The notes: generated by a model not told the origin, from the sequence alone. Numbered from the stretch's first letter, positions 1 to 9,966 are shown. The stretch is 14,025 nt of DNA from Funneliformis mosseae (GCA_910592005.1 CAJVPP010002645.1:1-14025), one strand, 5' to 3'. Numbers and translations: made by a program.

Positions 1-2754
1 AAACAGAAGCTGATCAACATTCAGAATCTTTAGAATTTATCACTGAAGAAGATTATATTACAGGTGAATCTGAAGATGATGATATTTCTGTAGAGGATGA
101 TTTTAAAACTTTTGAAGATTATACACCACCAGATTATGAGACATTTCAAAATTCACCAAATACAGAATCAATTGATAACTGATTTTTATGGATTTTACTT
201 TGGATTATGTCATTTTGAACAAGATTCAATATTACAGAATCTGCAACTGAGGCATTAATAAAATTTATGAAATTAGTTTTAATAGAAATCGGAGGTGACA
301 AATTTAAAAATTTTTCAAATTCAATATACTTAACGAAAAAAAGCACTTGGATTAAATAATTGATTTTACTATTTCATTTCTTGTTCCAAATATCATAAGC
401 TGTATCAAAAGCAGGAAGTGGTAAATTTTCAACAGAATAATATGTTGACTGTAATAAAATATTAGCATATAAAATTTTCTAATTCATCAATTCGTAAAAC
501 ATGATTTTGCAATATTCCATTATTTTAAAAAATTGTATTGACAAATCGAACTTTAATTCAACCTAATTTAATCTTTCCATTTTCTGAAATTCAACAATAA
601 CTCAATTCTATGTATCGTTAGTCTAATTTAAAACTAGCCTGAGACAATGGATAAATCATCAGCATTTCGACAACATTATGACTGATATATATGATAGTGA
701 AGTATAGCAAACGTTAAAAGAATCTTCACAAGAAAATTTGACAAATTTTTTTCGAAATGAAGTAGCCAATTCTCATCTTAGATTAATGTTAAATCTCAAC
801 TGGTTCCAGCCATATGGTGGTACTGTTTATAGCATTAGAGTAATATATGCCACTATATGCAATTTTCCTTGTGATATCTGATTTAAATGTGAAAATTTAC
901 TAACTCTTGATCTTTTACCAGACCAAGCGAAGTCAGTTTACGTAAAATAAATCACTATTTAGCATTGATTATAAATAAATTGAAATCACTTTAAGATGGA
1001 TTTATAATAGATAAAACATATAAACATCTTGAAGGAAAGAATATTCGTGCAGCTTTAATTCTTGTTTCATATGATGTACTGGCCACTAGAAAAATATGTG
1101 GACATATTTTGGCCTTAATATCATGTCATAGATGTGAAAAGAAGGCAAATTATAAAAATCATCAGCATAATTTTGTTAGAATGGATAATATCGATAATTG
1201 GTTTATTATGCGAGATCTAATTGAGCATCATCAAAATACGTTAGAATAGAGATGCTGTAATTCAAACGCTTTACAAAAATGATTTGTAAAGCAAAGTGAC
1301 GTAAGATGGTCTGAATTATTATGTTTGTCATATTTTGACCCTATAAAATATATTACAATTGATCTAATGCATTGCCTATTTTTAGGCATTGCATAATGGA
1401 TAGTAAAATAAATCTAGATCAATAAAGGAATTTTGACATCAATTTTTTTGAATAAGATTCAGAAAAAAATGAACAAGTTTCAGATTCCTTCTGATCTGGG
1501 TAAAATTCATGAAGGAGAAGGATTTTCTGATTTACGACTGATCAGTAATAAATATTTTTTACTATATATACCACTATTTCACTTTGAGAATATTTTCTGA
1601 TTGTAGATAGAAAGATTCTTACACATTTTATCAGAATTTGTATAATTTTAGTAAAGTCAGATTGTAGAATCAGATCTATTACATGATGCATATTAAAAAT
1701 TAATTGAGATAGTAAAGTTAATTGAAAATAATCACAGATGTAACAAAATCATGCTAAATCTTCACCTTTTTCTCCATTTGTATGATTGCTCAAGAGACTA
1801 TAATCTGTTATATGAGTGTTAGTGTTTTTCTTTTGAACGCATGAATGGAATATTAGGTATTTTTTTTTTTGAGAATTTCTTGAATAAATCAGCTTACTAA
1901 TTTATAAACTATTTTTAGGTTCTTTACTAAATAGTAATAGAAAAATTGAACCTAAGCTAATACATTGATTGATATTTAATATTCAAATTAACAGTATTAC
2001 AAGTTTTGGTGGTATTGAGATAAAAAGGCTTGAATTGCTAAACAATTAGCCTTTAATTAATTTCCTTTCAGATATAGATGAATTTTCTTCTGACGAAATC
2101 CATCAATTTTAGATGAATTCACAAAATATTAAGGAATCAAATATTACTGAAAGTGAACCATTTTTCAGTGAATTCCTTAAACTATTATCTGATAATATAA
2201 TTATTTTAAGTAAAATGCTTGATTTGATGGTTGAATACTACAATGCGACTTATATCACGTTTGATTTTAGGAAGCCATTCAATAAGGATTCAGAAGATAG
2301 TATAATGATTCAGATCGAAATGAATCAATTCAGAAGATATCAAATTGGTTCTGAAATCTTTAGATCATTGATATCTTTACGACATATAAAATATTTGTAC
2401 ATTTTGATCAAATTTATTACAAATGATAGTACAGTCAATTGTTATCCTGGTCAAGTCCAATATTATTTTACATATAAGATCAATTTGCCATCTGAAAAGG
2501 CTGAACATTTTTTAGCATTTATTTATTGGTATAAACCTGCAAGTTCTTTAAATATGTAGTATTATTTTAGCGAAAAAGAAATATGTAATGTTGAATTATA
2601 GGATACTGAATTTTATCCAGAAAGTCATGATTGTATAATACCAGTTCATCATATTTTAGGTCTATTTATATCAATTAACTATCAAATTTTAGCCTGACAA
2701 AATGTAAAAGAATATTTAGCTATTAATCCAATTAATAGAAAATACTATTTGTAA
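1..2754 (+). pseudogene. Decayed EnSpm/Plavaka-like DNA transposase, 5' end outside window
   Basis: A transposase gene reads across this stretch only if stops and frameshifts are ignored. It opens with an acidic tail-like segment (1-182, rich in E and D, ending at TGA 180-182) and continues in the same frame with a W-rich helix segment. It then shifts frame near 360-390, 640 and 920, with two compensating shifts at about 1530-1700. Recognisable pieces are NLNWFQPYGGTVYSI, a zinc-binding-like SCHRCEKKANYKNHQHNF (about 1126-1179), a catalytic-core-like block ending in MHCLFLGIA (about 1366-1395) and CFSFERMNGILG before an intron. The last third (1919-2754) stays in one frame, broken by stops at 1966, 2047, 2110, 2557, 2599 and 2695, and ends at TAA 2752-2754. 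The longest uninterrupted piece, 2113-2559, is only a fragment of this gene. The family call rests on remembered resemblance to fungal Tnp2/Plavaka (KDZ or CMC group) transposases; the exact superfamily is less certain than the transposase identity. Confidence 0.8.
1857..1918 (+). other. Intron preserved in the transposase pseudogene
   Basis: This 62-nt interval starts with GTATTT, holds a long T-tract and a possible TTACTAAT branch site, and ends in TTTTTAG. Removing it joins MNGILG to SLLNSNRKIEP in phase (the glycine codon is split after its first base). The upstream frame would otherwise be lost, which supports a true intron of the ancestral gene. Confidence 0.7.
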
Positions 2755-2839
2755 AAATAAATTGAATGTTTTAGCATTATTTGACTATTAATCCTAAATA
2801 TCAGTTATATTTCCTTCTGAATTTTATTTTATTTTGGTC

Positions 2840-3582
2840 TATTTTTAACATATATCAATTAGATATAAATTAGACGTCAATCGGCTATAAATAAGATAGG
2901 TCAAATTTTAGCTAATTTTTAACGTATGCCAATCGGTAATAAGTATGCTAATTGGCTATAAATAAGATAAGTCAAATTTTAGCCAATTTTTGATGTATAT
3001 CAATCAGATGTAAATTAGATGTCAATTGGTTATAAATAAAATAGGTCAAATTTTAGCTAATTTTTGACGTATACTAATTAGCAATAAGTATGCTAATCGC
3101 TATAAATAAGATAAGTCAAATTTTAGCCAATTTTTGATGTATATCAATCAGATGTAAATTAGACGTCAATTGGCTATAAATAAAATAAGTCAAATTTTAG
3201 CCAATTTTTGATGTATATTAATCAGATGTAAATTAGACGTCAATCGGCTATAAATAAAATAGGTCAAATTTTAACTAATTTTTGACGTATGCTAATCAGC
3301 AATAAGTATGCTAATCGGCTATAAATAAGATAAGTCAAATTTTAGCCAATTTTTGATGTATATCAATCAGATGTAAATTGGACGTCAATCAGCTATAAAT
3401 AAAATAGATCAAATTTTAGACAATTTTTGACATATACCAATTGGCAATAAGTATGCCAATTGGCTATAAATAAGATAAGTCAAATTTTAGCTGATTCTTA
3501 GCCAATTTCTAGTGTATGCCAATCAGCTAGGCCAATTTTTGATAATTTGTCAAATTTAGGTTGAATTTAGGCCAATTTTTCA
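2840..3582. repeat. Tandem array of alternating 74-bp (A) and 71-bp (B) units
   Basis: The shared half-unit contains CTATAAATAARATARGTCAA followed by ATTTTAGCCAATTTTTGA. CAAATTTTA anchors start at 2902, 2973, 3047, 3117, 3191, 3265, 3336, 3410 and 3481, so the steps are 71, 74, 70, 74, 74, 71, 74 and 71. A units carry GATGTAAATTAGACGTCAAT (five copies) and B units carry GCAATAAGTATGCTAATCGG (four copies). The order is A-B-A-B-A-A-B-A-B. From about 3490 the array degrades into scattered GCCAATTT pieces up to 3582. It starts some 85 bp after the transposase stop, so it may be the subterminal repeat region of that element or an independent minisatellite. No coding potential is seen. Confidence 0.9.
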
Positions 3583-5111
3583 CATGTCTGATTTTTTTGA
3601 TTTGACCAATGTAAAGATTAGAGAATATTCTTATCTATATTTATATAATTCTAATAAGGCTTGTAGTAAGCCTTATATGTATTTTAAAGGATATTATTTT
3701 TATTAAAAAACTAAAGTATATATTTTATTTAATGAATATAGCAAGTATATTAGTTCAACTTCTAGGCAGTAATCCATTATATATTAAAGGTTATTATATG
3801 ATTTAATACTATAATAGATTAAGAAATAAGAGATCTCTTTAGAATCTGACTTTGAAAAATTAGATATAAGTATTAATTTTGATAAGATTGATATATAATA
3901 TTTTATTTATATATTTTTAGTATTTTTTTGTAATTTTTAATAAAACTTTTTGATAAGACTTTATTAAAATATCAATTTTTGGTAAAATTTTGACTATATT
4001 ATTTTCATATTAAAATACTTTACAAATACTTCTAGTATATTATATTTTTTAGTATATTAGAAATAGATATAAGATCTTTTAACTTTATTATTAATATAAA
4101 TAAAAGACACAAAGTGTCTTATTAAAAATAAGACAAGTTAATTTTTAATAAGATACTTTGTATCCTTTATTTATGCTAATAAATTATTTTTGAATTAATT
4201 TTAGAATATCATAAAAATTAATATATAAAGTGGATTTATAAAAATTTCATAAATTTAGCTTTGAATTTTATTAATCTTACATTATACTAAGTTTAATCAA
4301 AATAGTATATTTTTTTATATTTTAATTGAATTTTAAATTAAACTAAAAATGCTAAAAAAGACAATGTATTTCTTAATATCTAGTGGGTTAATTTTATGCT
4401 AAATTAGATACCAAAATATTAAATAATAGAAAAGTGATTTAAATTGATTTTAAGTTTGAATTTTATATTAATTTTATATAGTTAAAAAGCTTTAAAAATA
4501 ATGATTAGAAGGTTTTCTGAATATTTTGTCTTAGAAATCCCATTTTGATGCTACTATAATATTATTATATTAATTAATTTTTACATAGAAAGTAATTTAA
4601 AATATCAAATTTTTGTATATTTTCTAAATAAAAGTATTCAAAATAATTAAACCTTCTTTTTTTATCATACATATACTATTATGTTTAAATTTTATTAGAT
4701 TCTTTAATAATATAAGAAATCTTTATTATTTCTATTTTAAAATGATTAAATTTATATTTGTGTAATTTTTTTTATAAAAAATTAAATTAAAATTTTTTTG
4801 TAACTATATTATATACTATTAGCAGAGTAATTGACCAATAATAATGAAGTTATGTGAATAATGCAGTATAACGATCTTTTAATCTAAGATTTGAAAATAT
4901 TAAAAATTCTACGAATTCTGAAAATACTGAGAATTTACATAATTCTGCAAATCTTCTAAATATTAATGATAATTCTAATTTCATGAGTTAAATGAAATAT
5001 TGATATTATACTTATTCTTAATATTTTACTTTTTATTATTATTTTTATTATATTATATGTTTTATTATTTTACATATTTTTATTATTTTTAGTATATTTA
5101 ATTTACTTATA
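3583..5111. other. A+T-rich DNA without a supportable gene
   Basis: All frames are short. I see a perfect 9-bp hairpin (ATAAGGCTT, loop GTAGT, 3654-3676), the foldback listed separately at 4088-4182, and two short coding-like traces. One reads SNPLYIKGYYM around 3770-3802, and the other reads N/S-rich residues (NIKNSTNSENTENLHNSANL) around 4890-4990. Both are broken by stops on each side and could be remnants of older transposons or chance. Confidence 0.5.
4088..4182. repeat. Foldback with 42-bp arms
   Basis: The left arm (4088-4129) and right arm (4141-4182) are reverse complements with five mismatches, all of the transition type, around an 11-nt spacer. Each arm also contains a near-palindromic GACACAAAGTGTC/GATACTTTGTATC core. 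This could be a small inverted-repeat transposon (MITE) or a hairpin-forming relic. No clear target duplication is seen at its ends. Confidence 0.75.
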
Positions 5112-5133
5112 CAGTCAACTCTCTATAAATGCA
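5112..5133 (+). repeat. Left terminal inverted repeat of the Tigger-like element
   Basis: The sequence CAGTCAACTCTCTATAAATG plus two further bases pairs with 7941-7962 with one mismatch. It abuts the TA duplication at 5110-5111. Confidence 0.9.
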
Positions 5134-5295
5134 TCCCTTTGGGACTAACATAAATGTGTATTTATAGAGGGTGTGTATTTATAAAAAAAATGTGTATTAT
5201 TAAAGAATTTATATTATTTATATTAAAATAAATAAACAAAAAATAAATAAGTTCAAAAATACTATTTTATTATATGTATTTTAATAAAGTAATTA

Positions 5296-7010
5296 TTAAT
5301 TAAAATACTGATCTATGGTAGTTTACTGCATCATATTTATCTTTTTTTTTTTAATAAATTTTTCAATTGTATTTACCAATTTCATACATTCATTCACATC
5401 ATCTTGTTGAAGAAGAAATGTATAAACATTTTTTAAACCTTTTAATGCTACATTAATATTATAACTGGAACTTTAAAACTTTTATCCATTTTATTTAAAT
5501 CATTGGTATTTTCTTCATTAGACCTTTTAAAAATTTATTTACAAAATCTGCTATAACTTATTCATCTTCAAGAATTTTAAAAACAACATCTTCTTCAGAA
5601 ATGGTAAGGAATTCTTCTACTTTCATTGCATTAGAAAGGTGAAGAACTTTAAGTATATTATGAAGTTCTTCAAGTATCAAATCATCAGTTTTATCATTTA
5701 ATTTAATATTAGAATTAGAAGGAAGAATTTTGGTATGGTGTCAATAATTTTGAATTATTTCAGTTATTACTTCATTCCAATCTTGAATGATGTATTGAAT
5801 TTCTTGTAAAATATCTATTTTTAGATCTTGTATATTATAACCTGCCTCAACTTATTCTAATATCTAACTAAAAAAAAAAAAAAAATAATATTAATAAAAT
5901 ACTTAATAAATTCTCTAATAAAAAATGTTTTCTTTAATAAAATTTAACAATTCAATTAAAAATAAAATTATCAAATATGATAATGATAATAATGTCTTTT
6001 AAAAGACATAATAATTTCAGCATCTATTAGTTGAATTTTAGAGGTTATATTAGAAGGTAAAAAGTGAATTTCAACATGTGAAAGAGTTAAATCTTGTAAT
6101 TTGTGACTTGGACAATTATCAAGTAATAACAATATGCATTGGCTATTATGTTTATAAGAAACTTGACAATTAAATTCTTGTAACCATTTTTGAAATAAAG
6201 TTGTAACATCTAAACTTTTGGATTACTTCGATATATCATTTTGAGATTAGAAATATTAATATTTTTAAAACATTGTGAATTGGTAAACTTTTCAATTATT
6301 AAAGAAAATAGTTTATGTGACTCATTAGCATTTGTACATAAAGTAATAGAAAAATGTTTTTTATTTTTTTTCATTCAAAAAGACGTTTTATGGCTAAAGT
6401 TTTATCTGATTCTAATCTATATAAAATAAAATATAAATTAATATTATAAACTACTATTTTAAATTATAAAAATTTATAATAATATATACCGATAAAAAAA
6501 TCTGGTTTTATCCATATTATAAATTCATTCAGGAGGATAATTGGTGCATTTATTTTATAACAATGGTAATGCTTTAGCAATATTATCTTGATTAACAGAT
6601 ACTGCTTTTCCATAAAATTTTTCTTTATGGATTCTATTTTGTTTTTTGAATTCTTGAAGCTAATCAAAAGAGAATTTCAAAGCTTCTTCTGGAATTTCCA
6701 ACCCTTTTGCTAATAATTTAGCTTTTCAGTCAAAATTGCATTACTAAATATTACTTGATACTGATAATTTAAAACAAACTCCTTTAAAACAAATTCAAGT
6801 TCAGGAAAGGTAACAGATTTATTTCATTTTTATTTTAAATAGATAACTTCTATAATAAGTCATTTATTTGAGTTCTGTAAAATTCGTGTTATTGTAAACT
6901 TATTAATTCTAACCCTCATTTTTTTTAATCCAGTTAATATATTAAGTTCAGGTTAACTTATGCTTATTAGCATATAGGCAAAGCTCATATTTTTGAGAGC
7001 CTAAAAGGGT
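5296..7010 (-). pseudogene. Decayed pogo/Tigger transposase (CENP-B-type helix-turn-helix plus DDE_1 domain)
   Basis: Read on the minus strand, the N-terminal part (about 7000-6750) gives GSQKYELCLYANKHK and later VTFPELEFVLKEFVLNYQ, which resemble the CENP-B/Tigger DNA-binding region. The catalytic domain follows. The first Asp is in YNMDKT (codon 6510-6512), the second in LLLLDNCPSHK (codon 6118-6120), and the third in TSKIQLIDAEII (codon 6022-6024). There are 31 residues between the second and third Asp, normal for pogo/Tigger DDxD enzymes. The usual Glu after the first Asp is Lys here. Several in-frame stops break the reading. The C-terminal tail (about 5850-5296) ends in a KKK...MMQ*TTIDQYFN-like segment. 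Two introns are evident, one clear (6417-6489) and one probable, ending after a T-run near 5868. Open frames on either strand in this span are shadows. Confidence 0.85.
6417..6489 (-). other. Intron in the Tigger-like transposase pseudogene
   Basis: On the minus strand this 73-nt segment begins GTATAT and ends TATATAG. Removing it joins DKTRFFYR to LESDKTLAIKRL with the arginine codon split CG|A, giving the continuous order expected for this transposase family. Confidence 0.75.
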
Positions 7011-7240
7011 TATTTTTTTTTGTAGAAGATGCTATATTAAAAAAAATAAAAGATCACTACAAAAACATATACAGTATAATTTTAAGACAAAAGACGCGAT
7101 AAATTGATAAATAATTTTATGGTATTAATTTAAATAAAAAAAGAAATAGCATCATGAAACAAAAAAAGGGTGGTAGACAAAAAAGGCAGCATTTTTTTAA
7201 ATTTTTCAAAATTAAACTATAAAATTGAAATTGCTAAAAA

Positions 7241-7510
7241 AAGTTAAAAGTTAAGAGTTGAAAGTGAGGTTGAGAGTTAGAAGTTAGAAGTTAGAAGTTA
7301 AAATTGTGAAAATTAGAATTGTAAATTGGAAGTTGAAAATTAAAAGTTATTGAAATAGAGTTAGAATAGAGTTAGAGTGGAGTTAGAGTTAGAAGTTATT
7401 GCTAAAAGTTGTTGGAATTGAAGTTAAAATTTGTTTGAAAGTTTGGAGTTAGAAGTTGGAGTTGGAAGTTGTTAGAGCTGGAAATTGTTGAAGTTGGAAA
7501 TTATTGAAAT
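7241..7510. repeat. Purine-rich degenerate short repeat (AGTTAGA-like)
   Basis: The plus strand is almost free of C and is built from variants of AGTTAGA, with three perfect consecutive 7-bp units near 7275-7297 and looser GTTGGAA/GTTAGAG forms after them. Relative to the transposase gene it lies upstream and is pyrimidine-rich on the coding strand. It could therefore be a CT-rich promoter element, but it may simply be a minisatellite. Confidence 0.7.
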
Positions 7511-7940
7511 TTTAAAATTTTGAGAATTACGAAGATAATGATAGAACTCTGATAAGAAATTACTAAATACCTTTCAGATTAATCAGAGAAAATGAAGGCT
7601 AAAAAAGGAAAGTATACTAGGTAAGTATACTTCTTTTAAATATTTTATTTTAATATTTGAAATGAATTTACTTACTACTGGTAACTGTTGATTTTTTTAT
7701 TATGATTATTTTATGAAAATACTACACTAAAAGATGTGCAATGATAAAATGTTACAGTAAAAGTTATGTGATTATAATACGCATAGTCACATGAATGCAT
7801 TTAAGGAGATACTTGCTTATATAGTTCAGACTAAAAATTATTGCACAGTGCAAATAGGAAGGGTATACACTTAGTATTAAGACCTGAACTTGAGACTAGG
7901 TTAGAGGGTGCATTTGTACAGGGTATGCATTTATAGAGAG

Positions 7941-7962
7941 TGCATTTATAGAAAGTTGACTG
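7941..7962 (-). repeat. Right terminal inverted repeat of the Tigger-like element
   Basis: On the minus strand it reads CAGTCAACTTTCTATAAATG plus two bases and is the partner of 5112-5133. It is followed by the TA duplication at 7963-7964. Confidence 0.9.
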
Positions 7963-7964
7963 TA

Positions 7965-8520
7965 TTTTATTTGTCAAATTAGTTAGTTTATAGTATAGTA
8001 ATTAGTTAGTTGTGATAAAAGAAATTTTGTATAAATAAATATATTTTTTACTCATATTATAAATTAACTCTTTTGCAAATTTCAAAACTCTCTTGTAAAT
8101 ATGAGTTTTAATATTAATAAAAGAATCAATCAAAACTTATATTTTTCTACCTCTTTATATTTTCATATAAACAACATAATCCCTATATATTATTTATAAT
8201 TGAATTTACCATTTAAAATTCTTTAATTAAATTTGTTTATATTATCATTTTTCAAGTCTTTATACTTGACAAATTTATTAAAGTTTAACCTATAAATTTG
8301 ATAAAGTTAAGAGTTAGACAAATTCTAACATTTTAACTGCAATTAATAATTTTAAATAAATATTTAAGAATGTAATCTAACTGTGTTAAAAATTTTCATA
8401 GTAATAATACAAAATTAATTAGTTTATATATAATTTTTTAAACATATCATAATTTTTTAATAATATTTTTATTATTATTACATCTTTTAAAAATTTGAAT
8501 ACAATAAAATTTTCTGCTTA
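7965..8520. other. A+T-rich intergenic DNA
   Basis: No reading frame of note on either strand. A small perfect inverted repeat (TCAAGT...ACTTGA, about 8253-8270) is the only structure I see. Confidence 0.5.
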
Positions 8521-8528
8521 CTCTTTAC

Positions 8529-8754
8529 CAGTGTATAAAATTTAGACCAAAAGTCATGTGCACAAGTTATATTAAAAATAAAAAATTAATACATGTATTA
8601 CATAGTATTTCCATTTTTATAAATAATTTATCCATTTTTATATATAATTTATCTATTTTTAGTAATTATTTGTGCACATTTTATGCTGTATAATATGTAC
8701 ACACAAAATTTAATGTGTACATATGCACATTGTGTACATAAATTTTACACACTG
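8529..8754. mobile_element. 226-bp hAT-type MITE with 8-bp target duplication
   Basis: The ends are inverted repeats: CAGTGTATAAAATTTA (8529-8544) and, on the opposite strand, CAGTGTGTAAAATTTA (8739-8754), with one mismatch in 16. The direct repeat CTCTTTAC lies immediately outside both ends (8521-8528 and 8755-8762), a perfect 8-bp target duplication. Eight-bp duplications together with CAGTG ends are typical of the hAT superfamily. The interior does not code. It holds three tandem copies of a 21-bp unit starting CCATTTTTAT (8611, 8632; variant at 8653) and a perfect inverted repeat ATATGTACACA/TGTGTACATAT (8693-8703 and 8714-8724). It would need a transposase supplied elsewhere in the genome. 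Confidence 0.88.
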
Positions 8755-8762
8755 CTCTTTAC

Positions 8763-9656
8763 TAATTTTAATTATTAAAATATACTCTAATTTTAGATAT
8801 AAAATCATAATTCTTCAAAGATCAAATTATGTAAAATAATGCAATTTGTAATAACTTATAATATAGTAGTTAAATAAACTATAATATAATAATTTATAAT
8901 ATATAAATATTCAATTTAAAAAATTTATTAATCCTTTTTTTCTTATTTATATTTAAAAAAATTAACAAAAATCAGATAAAAATAATCATATCTACTATTC
9001 TTTAAGATTCCATTTTTTCATAATTTTTTACTAAATTTATAATCTATTTGAAAATTTTTAATAATAGTTTTTCTTATATATATTTATATTTATAAGTATA
9101 AATATTATAAATGAATATAATTGAAAAATTTTAAGGAGTTTATATATTAATAATAGGTTTCATTAACAATAAATGAAGAGAATTGATGATTTTAAACTAT
9201 ATCCTATAAATTATTTGATATATATAATAAATATTTGAATAATTAGATTAATTAAAATTTATATTTCTTATTTAAGCTTATTGTAAATTTAATAAATAAT
9301 ATGAAACACATATAATTATTTATAACTTAGGTAAAAAAAAATTTAAAAAATCTGATCATGATTAAGTATAATAAATCATAAGATTAATCCATTTTCATAA
9401 ATCAGCTTACTTTTTTTCTTGGGGTAAAATTTCACTCGGATAGACTAGCTGGCAATGGCTAAACCGAAAAATAATTGGCGTAAGCAAATCTTGTGACGAT
9501 GTAATATGTATGGCTAATTACTCGTGAAACAAAGTAAGGTTAAGGTTAAATTATGCATTACATAATTATAATGAAATTTAAGCCACAATTTATTTCTCAT
9601 TGACATTACATTTGATGATGTAATAACATATGGTATTTACATATGGTATTACATAT
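8763..9656. other. A+T-rich DNA ending in a less A+T-rich stretch (9415-9600)
   Basis: Positions 8763-9410 are nearly featureless A+T. Positions 9415-9600 have noticeably more G and C (for example GACTAGCTGGCAATGG) but no open frame of useful length, no tRNA-like arms that I can recognise and no clear snoRNA boxes. Near 9627-9656 the motif ACATATGGTAT is repeated, just before the foldback element. Confidence 0.45.
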
Positions 9657-9811
9657 GGGTTGATTGTTAGGAAAATCAGGTTCCGGGAATTTTTTAGCGA
9701 AATTGAGATTTTTATTGCATTTTAGTTTTTGATGTTATTAGATTAAAATGTATTAAGCTCTTAATTTTAGTCATAAATTTCTTGGAACCTGATTTTCCTA
9801 GAAACACTCCC
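9657..9811. mobile_element. 155-bp inverted-repeat element (MITE-like foldback)
   Basis: A perfect 17-bp inverted repeat, TAGGAAAATCAGGTTCC, lies at 9668-9684 with its complement at 9784-9800. It is embedded in longer, less perfect arms that start GGG (9657) and end CCC (9811). Flanks share ATAT (9653-9656 and 9812-9815). If the boundaries are set slightly inside, CATATGG (9652-9658 and 9811-9817) is a possible longer target duplication. The local CATATGG repeats make the exact boundary uncertain. The interior has no coding potential, so this is a non-autonomous element whose superfamily I cannot name. Confidence 0.7.
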
Positions 9812-9966
9812 ATATGGTAATTAAATAATATAACCGATTTTTTAAAAAAATTTATTTATTTTTTTTTTTTAACGAAAAGGAACTATGCACTCGCTTCAGA
9901 CAGAATCACATTGACAAACTTCAATATCGTAACAGTAAATTATTTAACTTGAAACGTTTGAATTCT

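Larger units (their letters stand above)
5112..7962 (-). mobile_element. Pogo/Tigger-type (Tc1/mariner) DNA transposon, full length, inactive
   Basis: The element is 2851 bp and has terminal inverted repeats that match at 21 of 22 positions: CAGTCAACTCTCTATAAATG at the left, and CAGTCAACTTTCTATAAATG on the opposite strand at the right. It is flanked on both sides by TA (5110-5111 and 7963-7964), the target duplication expected for Tc1/mariner insertion. A second copy of the CTCTATAAATGCAT motif lies just inside the right end. The single gene inside, on the minus strand, is a decayed DDE_1-type transposase (5296-7010). From 7011 to 7962 there is no coding sequence, only a purine-rich repeat tract (7241-7510) and A+T-rich DNA. 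The element looks intact in outline but cannot make its own transposase. Confidence 0.9.

Noticed and set aside
146..346. Minus-strand open frame of 66 codons
   Set aside because: It lies opposite the transposase pseudogene, whose recognisable protein reads on the plus strand through the same bases.
2113..2559. Treating the 148-codon plus-strand frame as a stand-alone gene
   Set aside because: The same frame continues recognisably on both sides of its bounding stops, upstream to 1919 and downstream to 2754, so it is an internal fragment of the dead transposase.
2840..3582. Tandem array as a CRISPR array
   Set aside because: The units abut with no unique spacers, the whole 71-74-bp unit is conserved, and the context is eukaryotic.
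5101..5200. CTATAAAT motifs at the Tigger left end as a TATA promoter
   Set aside because: They belong to the terminal inverted repeat and its subterminal copies and match the opposite end of the element.
6241..6667. Open frames on the plus strand (6241-6429) and minus strand (6464-6667)
   Set aside because: The first is antisense to the Tigger transposase. The second is on the right strand but in a different frame from the DDxD-containing reading.
9415..9600. G+C-richer stretch as a tRNA or snoRNA gene
   Set aside because: No cloverleaf arms or TTCRA loop are visible. The only C-box-like TGATGA (about 9613) has no matching D box and terminal stem that I can find.
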